Assembly (NCBI GenBank): GCA_934281565.1
Contig: CAKQXI010000090.1
Span: forward strand, 1 to 9,844
Reading direction: 5' to 3'
Source of the DNA: an uncultured Prevotella sp.
Lineage (GTDB): Bacteria; Bacteroidota; Bacteroidia; Bacteroidales; Bacteroidaceae
DNA: 9,844 nt
Each line of letters starts with the position of its first letter. Within the stretch, counting starts at the first letter, position 1. Made by a program: the position numbers and the translations under genes. The notes under the pieces were generated by a model. It was given only the letters and a program-made list of their open reading frames with translations, searched no databases and was not told the origin of the DNA. Below are positions 1-6,591 of the stretch, piece by piece.

Positions 1-173
1 TTGATGTATCGCTTGCGAGCATCCATGATGTCGCCAAGGTCTTTATATTCCTTGGTCAACTTCACATAACGACTTTGGTCTGCGATGACATCTGGGTCGG
101 TGATGAGGGTACTAACTTCCTCGTAACGGCTCTCTAAGCCTTCGAGTTTCTGTAATATATTGTTATTGTCCAC
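1..173 (-). CDS. prfA: Peptide chain release factor 1, N-terminal part (runs off the left edge)
   Basis: Release factor 1 recognises UAA and UAG in the ribosomal A site and triggers peptide release. Only the first 57 codons are present. The minus strand reads M-DNNNILQKLEGLESRYEEV, then STLITDPDVIADQSRYVKLT, then KEYKDLGDIMDARKRYI, which is the typical N-terminal coiled-coil domain of RF1. The PxT anticodon-mimic loop and the GGQ motif would lie outside the window. The start is a GTG at 173-171; reading upstream in frame I see no ATG, and the sequence runs straight into a repeat array. It is the last gene of the minus-strand run, 107 bases downstream of purM. Family identity is clear; the GTG start is inferred. 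Confidence 0.9.
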   Translation of the reverse strand, partial: MDNNNILQKLEGLESRYEEVSTLITDPDVIADQSRYVKLTKEYKDLGDIMDARKRYI

Positions 174-280
174 TTTTATATAGTTTATAGTTGATAGTTA
201 ATAGTTTATAGTTGATAGTTAATAGCGGCTTCGCCGTATAGCAAGATTGCCCCTATAAACTATAACCTATTAACTATTAA
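174..280. repeat. Intergenic 7-bp-array element with GC hairpin (copy A)
   Basis: This element fills the gap between purM and prfA. Positions 181-222 are six perfect 7-bp units, TAGTTTA TAGTTGA TAGTTAA repeated twice, so the 21-bp block is duplicated exactly. A GC-rich core follows (hairpin CGGC-TTC-GCCG at 226-236), and then complementary-sense units TATAAAC TATAACC TATTAAC TATTAAT at 254-281, the last overlapping the purM stop codon. Bases 222-251 are an exact 30-base reverse-complement copy of 3474-3503. The whole element is an imperfect palindrome with heptamers facing each other. There is no T-tract, so a classical terminator is not obvious. Confidence 0.85.
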
Positions 281-1444
281 TTAGTATTTGAATGTTCCAA
301 ATTCACTCTCAATGGTCAGACTTCGTTTACCTTCCTCAATATGCCCCACAATCTGGGCATCAATGTTGAAGCTCTTGCTGATGGCAATGACTTTCTCGGC
401 AATCTCTGGACGAACATAAATCTCCATGCGGTGACCCATGTTGAATACCTGATACATTTCTTTCCAGTCAGTACCGCTGCAGTCATGGATAGCCTTGAAA
501 AGTGGAGGCACAGGGAACATATTGTCCTTGACAACCTTACAATCCTCACCTACGAAGTGAAGAACCTTGGTCTGTGCGCCACCAGTGCAATGTACCATAC
601 CGTGTATCTCTGGGCGTAACTCATCAAGCAACTTCTTGATGACAGGGGCGTAGGTACGAGTAGGAGAGAGCACTAACTCACCTGCGTTGATAGGAGAACC
701 TTCCACCTCGTCGGTCAACTTGTATTTACCGCTATATACCAACTCATCTGGCACGGCATGGTCGAAGCTCTCTGGATATTTCTCAGCGAGATACTTGGCG
801 AAAACATCGTGGCGAGCGGAAGTAAGACCATTGCTGCCCATGCCACCATTGTACTTCTTTTCGTATGTCGCCTGACCAGTGGAAGACAAGCCTACGATTA
901 CATCACCAGGACGAATGTTGGCGTTATTGATGACATCACTGCGCTTCATGCGGCAAGTTACGGTGGAGTCAACAATGATGGTACGCACCAAGTCGCCCAC
1001 ATCAGCCGTCTCACCGCCAGTAGGGTAGATGCCGATGCCCATCTCACGCATCTCGTGGAGCAATTCATCAGTACCATTGATGATGGCAGAGATAACTTCG
1101 CCAGGTACGAGCATCTTATTACGTCCGATGGTAGAGGAAACCAAGATGTTGTCTACGGCACCTACGCAAAGCAGGTCATCGGTATTCATCACGACAGCAT
1201 CCTGTGCGATACCTTTCCAGACAGAGAGAACGCCCGTCTCTTTCCAATACATATATGCCAAGCTCGACTTAGTGCCAGCACCGTCGGCGTGCATGATGTT
1301 GCAATACTCAGGGTCACCTCCCAGGATGTCTGGGATTATCTTGCAGAACGCTTGTGGAAAGATCCCCTTGTCGATATTCTTGATGGCGTTGTGCACATCT
1401 TCTTTGGCGGCACTCACACCGCGCATCATATAGCGATTATCCAT
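281..1444 (-). CDS. purM: Phosphoribosylformylglycinamidine cyclo-ligase (AIR synthase)
   Basis: PurM uses ATP to close the imidazole ring of FGAM and form aminoimidazole ribotide, the fifth step of purine synthesis in the cytoplasm. The 387-residue protein has the PurM/ThiL-type nucleotide-binding features: DGAGTKSS at residues 54-61, MNTDDLLCVGA at 86-96, and GGETADVGD at 143-151. A CTGGAQTK segment sits near 286-293 and FNMGHRM at 334-340, matching the usual FNMG motif of the C-terminal domain. It is longer than E. coli PurM, as I expect for Bacteroidetes versions. The ATG at 1444 is preceded by GATT, as in the neighbouring aroE and S23 genes. No -7 promoter box is visible just upstream, so transcription from the upstream genes is likely. 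Its stop codon merges into repeat copy A. Confidence 0.96.
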   Translation of the reverse strand: MDNRYMMRGVSAAKEDVHNAIKNIDKGIFPQAFCKIIPDILGGDPEYCNIMHADGAGTKSSLAYMYWKETGVLSVWKGIAQDAVVMNTDDLLCVGAVDNILVSSTIGRNKMLVPGEVISAIINGTDELLHEMREMGIGIYPTGGETADVGDLVRTIIVDSTVTCRMKRSDVINNANIRPGDVIVGLSSTGQATYEKKYNGGMGSNGLTSARHDVFAKYLAEKYPESFDHAVPDELVYSGKYKLTDEVEGSPINAGELVLSPTRTYAPVIKKLLDELRPEIHGMVHCTGGAQTKVLHFVGEDCKVVKDNMFPVPPLFKAIHDCSGTDWKEMYQVFNMGHRMEIYVRPEIAEKVIAISKSFNIDAQIVGHIEEGKRSLTIESEFGTFKY

Positions 1445-1448
1445 AATC

Positions 1449-1485
1449 TAATTAATAATTAATAATTTAGAATTAAGAATTAGGC
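1449..1485. repeat. Left AT-rich 7-bp array flanking the S23 gene
   Basis: The stretch reads as seven-base units TAATTAA TAATTAA TAATTTA GAATTAA GAATTAG, ending in GGC. Its reverse complement closely follows the array at 1898-1934 on the other side of the S23 gene, so the two form imperfect inverted repeats of about 35 bp. Similar but more decayed units continue at 1500-1524. It starts five bases from the purM start codon. Confidence 0.7.
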
Positions 1486-1527
1486 TTAGTGCTCTTATCA
1501 ATTCTTTATTCTTAATTAAATCTTAGT

Positions 1528-1887
1528 CTATATTATTGTTGTTTTTGTAGACTTTATGATAGAGGTGATTAACTTAATGAGTTCTGTGCAATCTTTGTCT
1601 ATACTCACGAATGTCTTTTCATCAATATAGTCAGTCTCTTTCAATAAGTCTAACCAATATGCTGTCTCGTTTGCCTCTTTTAAAGAAATATGTAGCTTAG
1701 CAATAAAGTCATTGGTACTTTGCCCTTTCATGCCTTCTGCGATGTTAGCTCCAATGCTTGTTCCACTTCGAAGACATTGCTTACTAAGAATAAATTCTTT
1801 CTTTTCTTTAGTGAGCCATTGGTACATACGAATTATTCGTATGGCAAAAGTTTTACTCTTTGTTGCTACAATATTATCTGCTTTCAT
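1528..1887 (-). CDS. S23/IVS-type four-helix-bundle protein
   Basis: A small 119-residue protein of the family first found in intervening sequences of 23S rRNA genes (S23 / four helix bundle, related to the Avd accessory proteins of diversity-generating retroelements). The recognisable core is FAIRIIRMYQWL near residues 14-25, LSKQCLRSGTSIGANIAEG at 34-52 and DFIAKLHISLKEANETAYWL at 60-79, which is the family signature. It is helix-rich and has no signal peptide or membrane segment. Its molecular role is unknown; RNA or nucleoprotein binding is proposed for relatives. No reverse transcriptase or rRNA gene is nearby. It sits in the same direction as the housekeeping genes but is bracketed by inverted AT-rich 7-bp arrays, suggesting it arrived with them. 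Start ATG at 1887, preceded by GGATT. The AT content is higher than in the neighbouring genes. Confidence 0.88.
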   Translation of the reverse strand: MKADNIVATKSKTFAIRIIRMYQWLTKEKKEFILSKQCLRSGTSIGANIAEGMKGQSTNDFIAKLHISLKEANETAYWLDLLKETDYIDEKTFVSIDKDCTELIKLITSIIKSTKTTII

Positions 1888-1897
1888 AATCCGTAAG

Positions 1898-1934
1898 GCA
1901 ATTCTTAATTATTAATTCTTAATTCTTAATTAAT
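1898..1934. repeat. Right AT-rich 7-bp array flanking the S23 gene
   Basis: After GGC/GC the units read AATTCTT AATTATT AATTCTT AATTCTT AATTAAT. They run directly into the aroE stop codon (TAA at 1932-1930), so the last unit overlaps the end of the aroE coding sequence. In reverse complement the array matches the one at 1449-1485, giving inverted flanks around the S23 gene. Confidence 0.7.
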
Positions 1935-2673
1935 TTTCCTGCCAAAAATCCCAGCTTGCAAAAGCCTGGAGAAGTAGCATTTCAAGTCCATTCTTTACAG
2001 TGGCACCATGCATGGCACCTTTTTTCATGAATAAAGTCTCGTCGGGATTATAAATGAGGTCATAGAGCAAAGTATGGCTGTCCATAGCCTCGTAGGGCAG
2101 CTTGGGACATTCGTCGACATGAGGATACATCCCCATGGGAGTACAGTTGACAATCACATTGTATTCCTGGATAAGCTCTGGGATAATCTTGTCGTATGTG
2201 ACGACACCGGGGCGCTCGGTGCGGCTTACGAAAAGAGTTTCCAGCCCAAGTGACCTCAGACCATAGTTGATAGCCTTGGAAGCCCCACCTGTACCGAGGA
2301 TAAGGGCTTTCTTGTGGCAAGCCTCAATGAAAGGCTCGATGCTTTGCGTAAAGCCAATCACGTCGCTGTTGTACCCTCTCAGGATGGTATCGTTGCCCTT
2401 GTGCTCCACTTTCACCACGTTGACGGCACCGATGGCGTTCGCCTCAGGTGTGATGGAGTCGAGATAGCTGATAACTTTCTCCTTGTAGGGGATGGTCACA
2501 TTGAAACCTTTCAGCTCTGGGTTGGAATCCAGAACTTCCGTCAAGTCCTCGATGTTAGGAATCTCGAAGTTGATATACTTGGCATTGATGCCTTCGTTCT
2601 GGAACTTCTCGTTGAAATAGTTCTTGGAGAATGAATGTCCCAGGGGGTATCCTATGAGTCCATACTTGTCCAT
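1930..2673 (-). CDS. aroE: Shikimate dehydrogenase
   Basis: AroE reduces 3-dehydroshikimate to shikimate with NADPH in the chorismate pathway. The 247-residue protein shows the substrate-binding GYPLGHSFSK (residues 8-17, with Ser14 and Ser16), NVTIPYKEKV with catalytic Lys64, NAIGAVN with Asn85, and YNSDVIGF with catalytic Asp104. The Rossmann glycine loop GTGGASK is at 127-133, SRT at 150-152, NCTPMGMYP at 176-184, and NGLEMLLLQA at 228-237. I chose the ATG at 2673 because homologues begin at MDKYGLIGYPLGHS. An in-frame ATG at 2715 would add 14 unlikely residues and overlap menG. The gap to menG is 14 bases, so the two are probably co-transcribed. It is somewhat shorter than the E. coli enzyme (about 272 residues). 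Confidence 0.95.
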   Translation of the reverse strand: MDKYGLIGYPLGHSFSKNYFNEKFQNEGINAKYINFEIPNIEDLTEVLDSNPELKGFNVTIPYKEKVISYLDSITPEANAIGAVNVVKVEHKGNDTILRGYNSDVIGFTQSIEPFIEACHKKALILGTGGASKAINYGLRSLGLETLFVSRTERPGVVTYDKIIPELIQEYNVIVNCTPMGMYPHVDECPKLPYEAMDSHTLLYDLIYNPDETLFMKKGAMHGATVKNGLEMLLLQAFASWDFWQEN

Positions 2674-2687
2674 AATCCTAATGTCTT

Positions 2688-3422
2688 TTATTTTGTTGCA
2701 AAATACATTGTACAAATACCGAAAGTGAGTCGTTTGAACCCTGTCTTCTCGAACCCAGCTTTCTTGAGTACTTCCATCATCGTCTCGCCTTGTGGGAAAG
2801 CCTCGATAGTGGCGGTGAGATAGCTGTAAGCATCGTTGTCCTTGGAAATCAATTTACCATAGATGGGCAACACCGTGTGCGAGTAGAGGCTGAACAGTTG
2901 CTTCATTGGGAAGCTAACGGGTGTGGTAAGCTCCACGATGCTCAAGTGACCACCTTTTTTCAGCACGCGGCACATCTCTTTCAGTCCTTGGTCCAGGTTC
3001 TGGAAGTTGCGGATGCCGAAAGCGGCAGTTACAGCATCGAAAGTCTCATCGGCGAAGGAGAGGTTCAAGCAATCTTCTTTCTTGAAAGAGATGATGTGTT
3101 GTAGGTTTTCTCTCGCCACTTTCTTCCGTCCGATTTCCATCATGCCTTCCGAGATGTCGGCACCAATCAGTTCGGTAGGTTGCAACATCTTAGCAGATAG
3201 GATGGCAAAGTCTCCCGTTCCCGTAGCGATGTCGAGCATCTTCTTGGGATGGAAAGGTGCCAGTTGCTTGATAGCCTTGTGTCGCCACCCTTTGTCTATG
3301 TCCCATGAGAGGCGGTGGTTCAGGGTGTCGTAGGTAGGGGCGATGTTGTCGAACATTTCTTCTACCAGCTTTCCCTTCTCCCCTTGTCCCTCGTATGGCT
3401 TTATCTGTTCTTGCTTGTACAT
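2688..3422 (-). CDS. menG: Demethylmenaquinone methyltransferase (UbiE/MenG family)
   Basis: This SAM-dependent enzyme adds the ring methyl group that converts demethylmenaquinone to menaquinone. Bacteroidales make menaquinone, so the MenG role is the natural reading, although UbiE is the family name. The 244 residues include the family signature YDTLNHRLSWDIDKGWR (31-47), the SAM motif LDIATGTGDFA (63-73), GADISEGMM (87-95), FDAVTAAFGIRNF (128-140), and RVLKKGGHLSIVELTTP (152-168). Length is normal for the family. The start ATG at 3422 is preceded by an AAAAAAGG stretch, the nearest thing to a Shine-Dalgarno here, though its spacing is too tight to be convincing. It sits between purC and aroE on the same strand. 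Confidence 0.95.
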   Translation of the reverse strand: MYKQEQIKPYEGQGEKGKLVEEMFDNIAPTYDTLNHRLSWDIDKGWRHKAIKQLAPFHPKKMLDIATGTGDFAILSAKMLQPTELIGADISEGMMEIGRKKVARENLQHIISFKKEDCLNLSFADETFDAVTAAFGIRNFQNLDQGLKEMCRVLKKGGHLSIVELTTPVSFPMKQLFSLYSHTVLPIYGKLISKDNDAYSYLTATIEAFPQGETMMEVLKKAGFEKTGFKRLTFGICTMYFATK

Positions 3423-3429
3423 CCTTTTT

Positions 3430-3521
3430 TAGTTTATAGTTTACAGTTTATAGTTTATAGCATCAACCACCTTGGCAATCTTGCTATACGGCGAAGCCGC
3501 TATAAACTATTAACTATTAAC
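3430..3521. repeat. Intergenic 7-bp-array element with GC hairpin (copy B)
   Basis: The element fills the gap between purC and menG. The left arm at 3430-3457 reads TAGTTTA TAGTTTA CAGTTTA TAGTTTA. The core at 3474-3503 is the exact reverse complement of 222-251 and contains the hairpin CGGC-GAA-GCCG. The right arm at 3501-3521 is TATAAAC TATTAAC TATTAAC. The left arm stops seven bases before the menG start codon and the right arm lies seven bases from the purC stop codon. Confidence 0.85.
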
Positions 3522-3528
3522 TAAAATG

Positions 3529-4479
3529 TTACTTTCTTGTGGCAAGCCACTCCCTAACGTTCTTTTCAATGCGTTCAGCGATGTCGCCCTCCTCGGTAGC
3601 CTTGTCGAACTTCTCGCCAGTGATGTGCTCATAAAGCTCGATGTAACGCTCTGACACGCTCTCGGCATACTCGTCGGTGATCTCAGGCATGGTCTGACCG
3701 GGTTCGTTCATGAAGTTATGCTCAATCAGCCATTGGCGTACAAACTCCTTGGAAAGCTGGCGCTGTGGTTCCCCTTTCTCAAATTTCTCCTCGTAGCCAT
3801 CCGCATAGAAGTAGCGGCTGGAGTCTGGAGTGTGGATCTCGTCAATGAGGTACACCTTACCGTCACGCTTGCCAAACTCATATTTAGTATCAACGAGGAT
3901 TAGACCCTGCTTGTTGGCAATTTCCTGTCCACGTTTGAAGATGCGGCGTGTATAGTCCTCCATGATAGCATAGTCTTCTGCGCTCACGATGCCCTGGGCG
4001 ATGATTTCTTCCTTGGAGATGTTCATGTCATGTCCTTCGTCCGCCTTGGTGGTAGGAGTGATGATAGGCTCTGGGAAACGCTCGTTCTCACGCATACCGT
4101 CAGGCAACTTGACACCGCAAAGCTCGCGACAGCCATCCTTGTAAGCTCTCCATGCACTTCCTGTGAGGATGGAGCGGATGATCATCTCCACACGGAACCC
4201 CTCACACTTCAAGCCTACGGTGACCATAGGGTCTGGAGTAGCTAACTTCCAGTTAGGACAGATGTCGGTAGTGGTGTCAAGGAACTTGGCAGCAATCTGG
4301 TTGAGCACCTGACCCTTGAATGGGATACCCTTAGGCAGAACAACGTCGAACGCTGAGATTCTGTCGGTAGCGACCATCACGAGGAGGTCGTCGTTAATGT
4401 CATACACATCACGTACTTTACCGTGGTAAACACTTTTCTGTCCATCGAAATGGAAATCAGTCTTTGTTAATGCTTTCAT
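3529..4479 (-). CDS. purC: Phosphoribosylaminoimidazole-succinocarboxamide synthase (SAICAR synthetase)
   Basis: PurC joins aspartate to CAIR using ATP, forming SAICAR in purine synthesis. The 316-residue protein is the longer type rather than the roughly 240-residue E. coli type. Key segments are YHGKVRDVYD (18-27, nucleotide binding), ATDRISAFDVVLP (37-49), RSILTGSAWRAY (102-113), EPIITPTTKADEGHD (137-151), LILVDTKYEFG (193-203), and LIDEIHTPDSSRYF (211-224), all hallmarks of SAICAR synthase. The start ATG at 4479 precedes the expected KALTKTDFHF N-terminus. It shares the strand with purM, which acts earlier in the same pathway, but repeat elements separate it from both neighbours. I see no PurR-like operator or riboswitch upstream. 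Confidence 0.96.
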   Translation of the reverse strand: MKALTKTDFHFDGQKSVYHGKVRDVYDINDDLLVMVATDRISAFDVVLPKGIPFKGQVLNQIAAKFLDTTTDICPNWKLATPDPMVTVGLKCEGFRVEMIIRSILTGSAWRAYKDGCRELCGVKLPDGMRENERFPEPIITPTTKADEGHDMNISKEEIIAQGIVSAEDYAIMEDYTRRIFKRGQEIANKQGLILVDTKYEFGKRDGKVYLIDEIHTPDSSRYFYADGYEEKFEKGEPQRQLSKEFVRQWLIEHNFMNEPGQTMPEITDEYAESVSERYIELYEHITGEKFDKATEEGDIAERIEKNVREWLATRK

Positions 4480-4485
4480 TATCTT

Positions 4486-4660
4486 CAGTTTATAATTTAT
4501 AGTTTATAGTTTATAGGGAGGGGGTGTAGTTTATAGTTAAAAGTTTATAGTTTATAGCATTCTTGCTTATGACGAGCTTGCTACACGGCGAAGCCGCTAT
4601 CAACTATTAACTATCACCTACCACCTAAATCCTACACGGCGAAGCCGCTATTAACTATTA
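4486..4660. repeat. Intergenic 7-bp-array element with two GC hairpins (copy C, compound)
   Basis: This is the longest gap in the housekeeping run and is filled by repeats. TAGTTTA-like units occupy roughly 4486-4516 and 4527-4557, separated by a G-rich patch at 4516-4526. Two identical 20-base hairpin cores, CTACACGGCGAAGCCGCTAT, lie at 4581-4600 and 4632-4651. Each is followed by TATTAAC-type units, and the last units overlap the phoH stop codon at 4660-4658. The two core copies are 51 bases apart, so the element looks like a duplication or a nested insertion of the module seen once at copies A and B. Confidence 0.83.
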
Positions 4661-5614
4661 ACTGTTAACTATTATTCTCTCTTTGTCATACTTCTCGTAG
4701 GCATTCACGATGCGAGTGACGAGCTTGTGCCTGACGATGTCTTTCTGCCCTAAGTTCACCACCCCGATGCCCTCTACACCATCAAGTATCTTAAGGGCTT
4801 CCTTCAGACCACTTCGCTGTTCACGAGGCAAGTCTATCTGGGTCATGTCGCCAGTGATGATCATCTTGGTGTTCATGCCCATTCTGGTAAGAAACATACG
4901 TATTTGCTGGGAGGTGGTGTTCTGCGCCTCGTCAAGGATGACGACGGCATCGCTCAATGTCCGTCCACGCATAAAGGCGAGTGGGGCTATCTGTATGATA
5001 TGCTTCTCCATCATGTCTTGTAGCTTCACGGCAGGTATCATGTCTTCGAGCGCATCGTAGAGTGGCTGTAGGTAAGGGTCTATCTTGTCCTTCATGTCGC
5101 CAGGCAAGAACCCCAATTTCTCGCCAGCTTCCACGGCAGGTCGTGACAGGATGATTTTCTTGGCAACCTTGTCCTTGAGTGCCTTCACGGCGAGGGCGAT
5201 GCTCAAGTAGGTCTTGCCTGTTCCTGCTGGTCCCACGGCAAAAACCATGTCGTTCTTCTCATAGGCATCGATGAGCTTCTGTTGGTTCTCGCTTCTGCTC
5301 TTGATGGGACGACCGCTGATGTTGTATACCAGCACCCCTTTCACGGCATCGGCCTTGGTCTGCTTGCCTTTCACGATGTCAAGGATGTCCTCGTCGTTGA
5401 TGGTGTTGTACCTCAGGATATGCTTGCGCATCGTTTCCATGTCCTCCTCAGCCTTAGCCATCTCCTCCTCGTCGCCGAGCACACGTATCACGTTGTCACG
5501 AGCCACGATGCGCAACTTAGGATACAGCGACTTGATTATTTGCAGGTGGGAGTTGTTCACACCATAGAACATCACTGGGTCAATGTCTTCGAGTACTATA
5601 TGCTTCTCTATCAA
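4658..5614 (-). CDS. phoH: PhoH-like P-loop ATPase
   Basis: PhoH-family proteins are cytoplasmic P-loop ATPases, often linked to RNA metabolism and ribosome maturation; the exact role in Bacteroidetes is not settled. The 318 residues comprise an N-terminal small domain (about 1-95, KH-like in relatives), then the ATPase. Walker A is GPAGTGKT at 128-135, RPAVEAGEKLGFLPGD follows at 158-173, Walker B is VVILDEAQN at 224-232, and the downstream ITGDMTQIDLP is at 253-263. The best start is a TTG at 5614: reading upstream in frame meets TAA within six codons with no ATG, and MIEKHIVLEDIDPV is the expected N-terminus. It is the first gene of the minus-strand run, with a promoter-like box 43-50 bases upstream. 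Confidence 0.94.
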   Translation of the reverse strand: MIEKHIVLEDIDPVMFYGVNNSHLQIIKSLYPKLRIVARDNVIRVLGDEEEMAKAEEDMETMRKHILRYNTINDEDILDIVKGKQTKADAVKGVLVYNISGRPIKSRSENQQKLIDAYEKNDMVFAVGPAGTGKTYLSIALAVKALKDKVAKKIILSRPAVEAGEKLGFLPGDMKDKIDPYLQPLYDALEDMIPAVKLQDMMEKHIIQIAPLAFMRGRTLSDAVVILDEAQNTTSQQIRMFLTRMGMNTKMIITGDMTQIDLPREQRSGLKEALKILDGVEGIGVVNLGQKDIVRHKLVTRIVNAYEKYDKERIIVNS

Positions 5615-5656
5615 TGTCTTTGTTTCAAATTAATACTATAAAATTTTATAACGCTG

Positions 5657-5664
5657 CAAAAGTA
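5657..5664 (-). promoter_or_regulatory. Bacteroidetes-type -7 box for phoH
   Basis: The minus strand reads TACTTTTG (within TTACTTTTGCAG), an exact match to the TAnnTTTG -7 element used by the primary sigma factor of Bacteroidetes. The expected upstream TTTG -33 element is not clear; the region has TTTC instead. Transcription would start near 5650 and leave a leader of about 35 bases before the TTG start. It would serve phoH and possibly the whole housekeeping run. Confidence 0.6.
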
Positions 5665-5758
5665 ATAAAAATCCTCGAAACGAGAAAGAAAATTCAGCTT
5701 AATCTGCCATCAGGCAATAAAAAATGGTTTATATCTCGTTTTTCTCATGTTTTTTTCT

Positions 5759-5766
5759 TACTTTTG
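5759..5766 (+). promoter_or_regulatory. Bacteroidetes-type -7 box for the DUF5715 gene
   Basis: The plus strand reads TACTTTTG (within TTACTTTTGCCAG), matching TAnnTTTG exactly. The predicted start near 5773 gives a leader of about 45 bases before the ATG at 5818. A convincing -33 TTTG is not visible. Together with the box at 5657-5664 it makes a divergent promoter pair, and both boxes have CTCGTTT upstream at similar distances. Confidence 0.6.
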
Positions 5767-5817
5767 CCAGTCGAAATACAAGCATAGGTTTATTTAATAA
5801 GGTGATTTTCACGAGAA

Positions 5818-6591
5818 ATGAAGATAACGAAGAATGGATATTTGAAAGGTTTCATGGCGGTAGTGTTGGTCTTGGCATTGGTAAGGCTGATATTCCCCAA
5901 GGTGGTTCGCCCTACTGATGCTGCGGCGAAGGATGCGGATGTCATGCCGATGTCGGCGGTAGTGGTGGATACGTTGGGCGAGGAGAGGGCAGACATCTTC
6001 TTTGAGGCGGATGGCAAGGAGGCGAAGCATCGCATCTTCTCCGTGCCACATTTCGGCAATACCTTTCCCGACCAGAATGATGTGCAACTATTGGCAGCCA
6101 ACAAGCATGGTGTCAGTCCTGTTGAAGACCGACCTGATGCCGAGAAGCGCAAGGGCGAATTAGTGTATGTTGGCAGCAATCCTTATTTCTATGTCGATAA
6201 GCTGAAGAATAGTATCCCTTATCTTGTGCCTCGTGCCTCAGTGCTTTTGCAGGACATAGGCAGGGCTTATTTCGACTCGCTCCAGATCAAGGGCATCCCC
6301 TTGCATAAGGTCATCGTTACCAGCATCTTGCGTACCAAGCGTGATGTAGAACGACTTCGTATCCACAATGGCAACGCTACCCAGAATTCATGTCATCTTT
6401 ATGGCACCACTTTTGATATTTGTTACAATCGTTATAAGACGGTAGAAACATCCTCCAATCCTCGCCGGAGTGTGAGGAACGACACCTTGAAGTGGGTGCT
6501 TAGCGAGGTGCTTCGTGACATGAGGAATAGGCACCGTTGCTTGGTCAAATATGAGGTAAACCAAGGCTGTTTCCATATCACCGTCAAGTAA
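5818..6591 (+). CDS. Membrane-anchored DUF5715 family protein, possibly M15-peptidase-like
   Basis: The 257-residue protein starts with a short basic stretch (MKITKNGYLK), then a hydrophobic segment at 11-27 (GFMAVVLVLALVRLIFP), so it is probably anchored in the inner membrane with the rest in the periplasm. Residues 30-120 look like a low-complexity linker. The conserved C-terminal half resembles the Bacteroidetes family DUF5715. Within it, VTSILRTKRDVERL (167-180), SCHLYGTTFDI (191-201, with His193 and Asp200) and YEVNQGCFH (245-253, with Glu246 and His253) follow the order of the Arg, His-x6-Asp and Glu...His residues of M15/VanY zinc carboxypeptidases. A cell-wall peptide hydrolase role is an inference; the family is formally uncharacterised. 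It is divergent from phoH and stands alone. Confidence 0.82.
   Translation: MKITKNGYLKGFMAVVLVLALVRLIFPKVVRPTDAAAKDADVMPMSAVVVDTLGEERADIFFEADGKEAKHRIFSVPHFGNTFPDQNDVQLLAANKHGVSPVEDRPDAEKRKGELVYVGSNPYFYVDKLKNSIPYLVPRASVLLQDIGRAYFDSLQIKGIPLHKVIVTSILRTKRDVERLRIHNGNATQNSCHLYGTTFDICYNRYKTVETSSNPRRSVRNDTLKWVLSEVLRDMRNRHRCLVKYEVNQGCFHITVK

Noticed and set aside
222..251. Intrinsic terminators at the CGGC/GCCG hairpins
   Set aside because: The stems are only about four GC pairs and are not followed by a T-tract on either strand, so the classical form is not met.
758..1462. A 234-codon plus-strand open frame opposite purM
   Set aside because: It lies wholly antisense to a clearly identified purM, shows no recognisable domain and has no promoter.
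1528..1887. Diversity-generating retroelement, because S23 proteins resemble Avd
   Set aside because: No reverse transcriptase, template repeat or variable repeat is present in the window.
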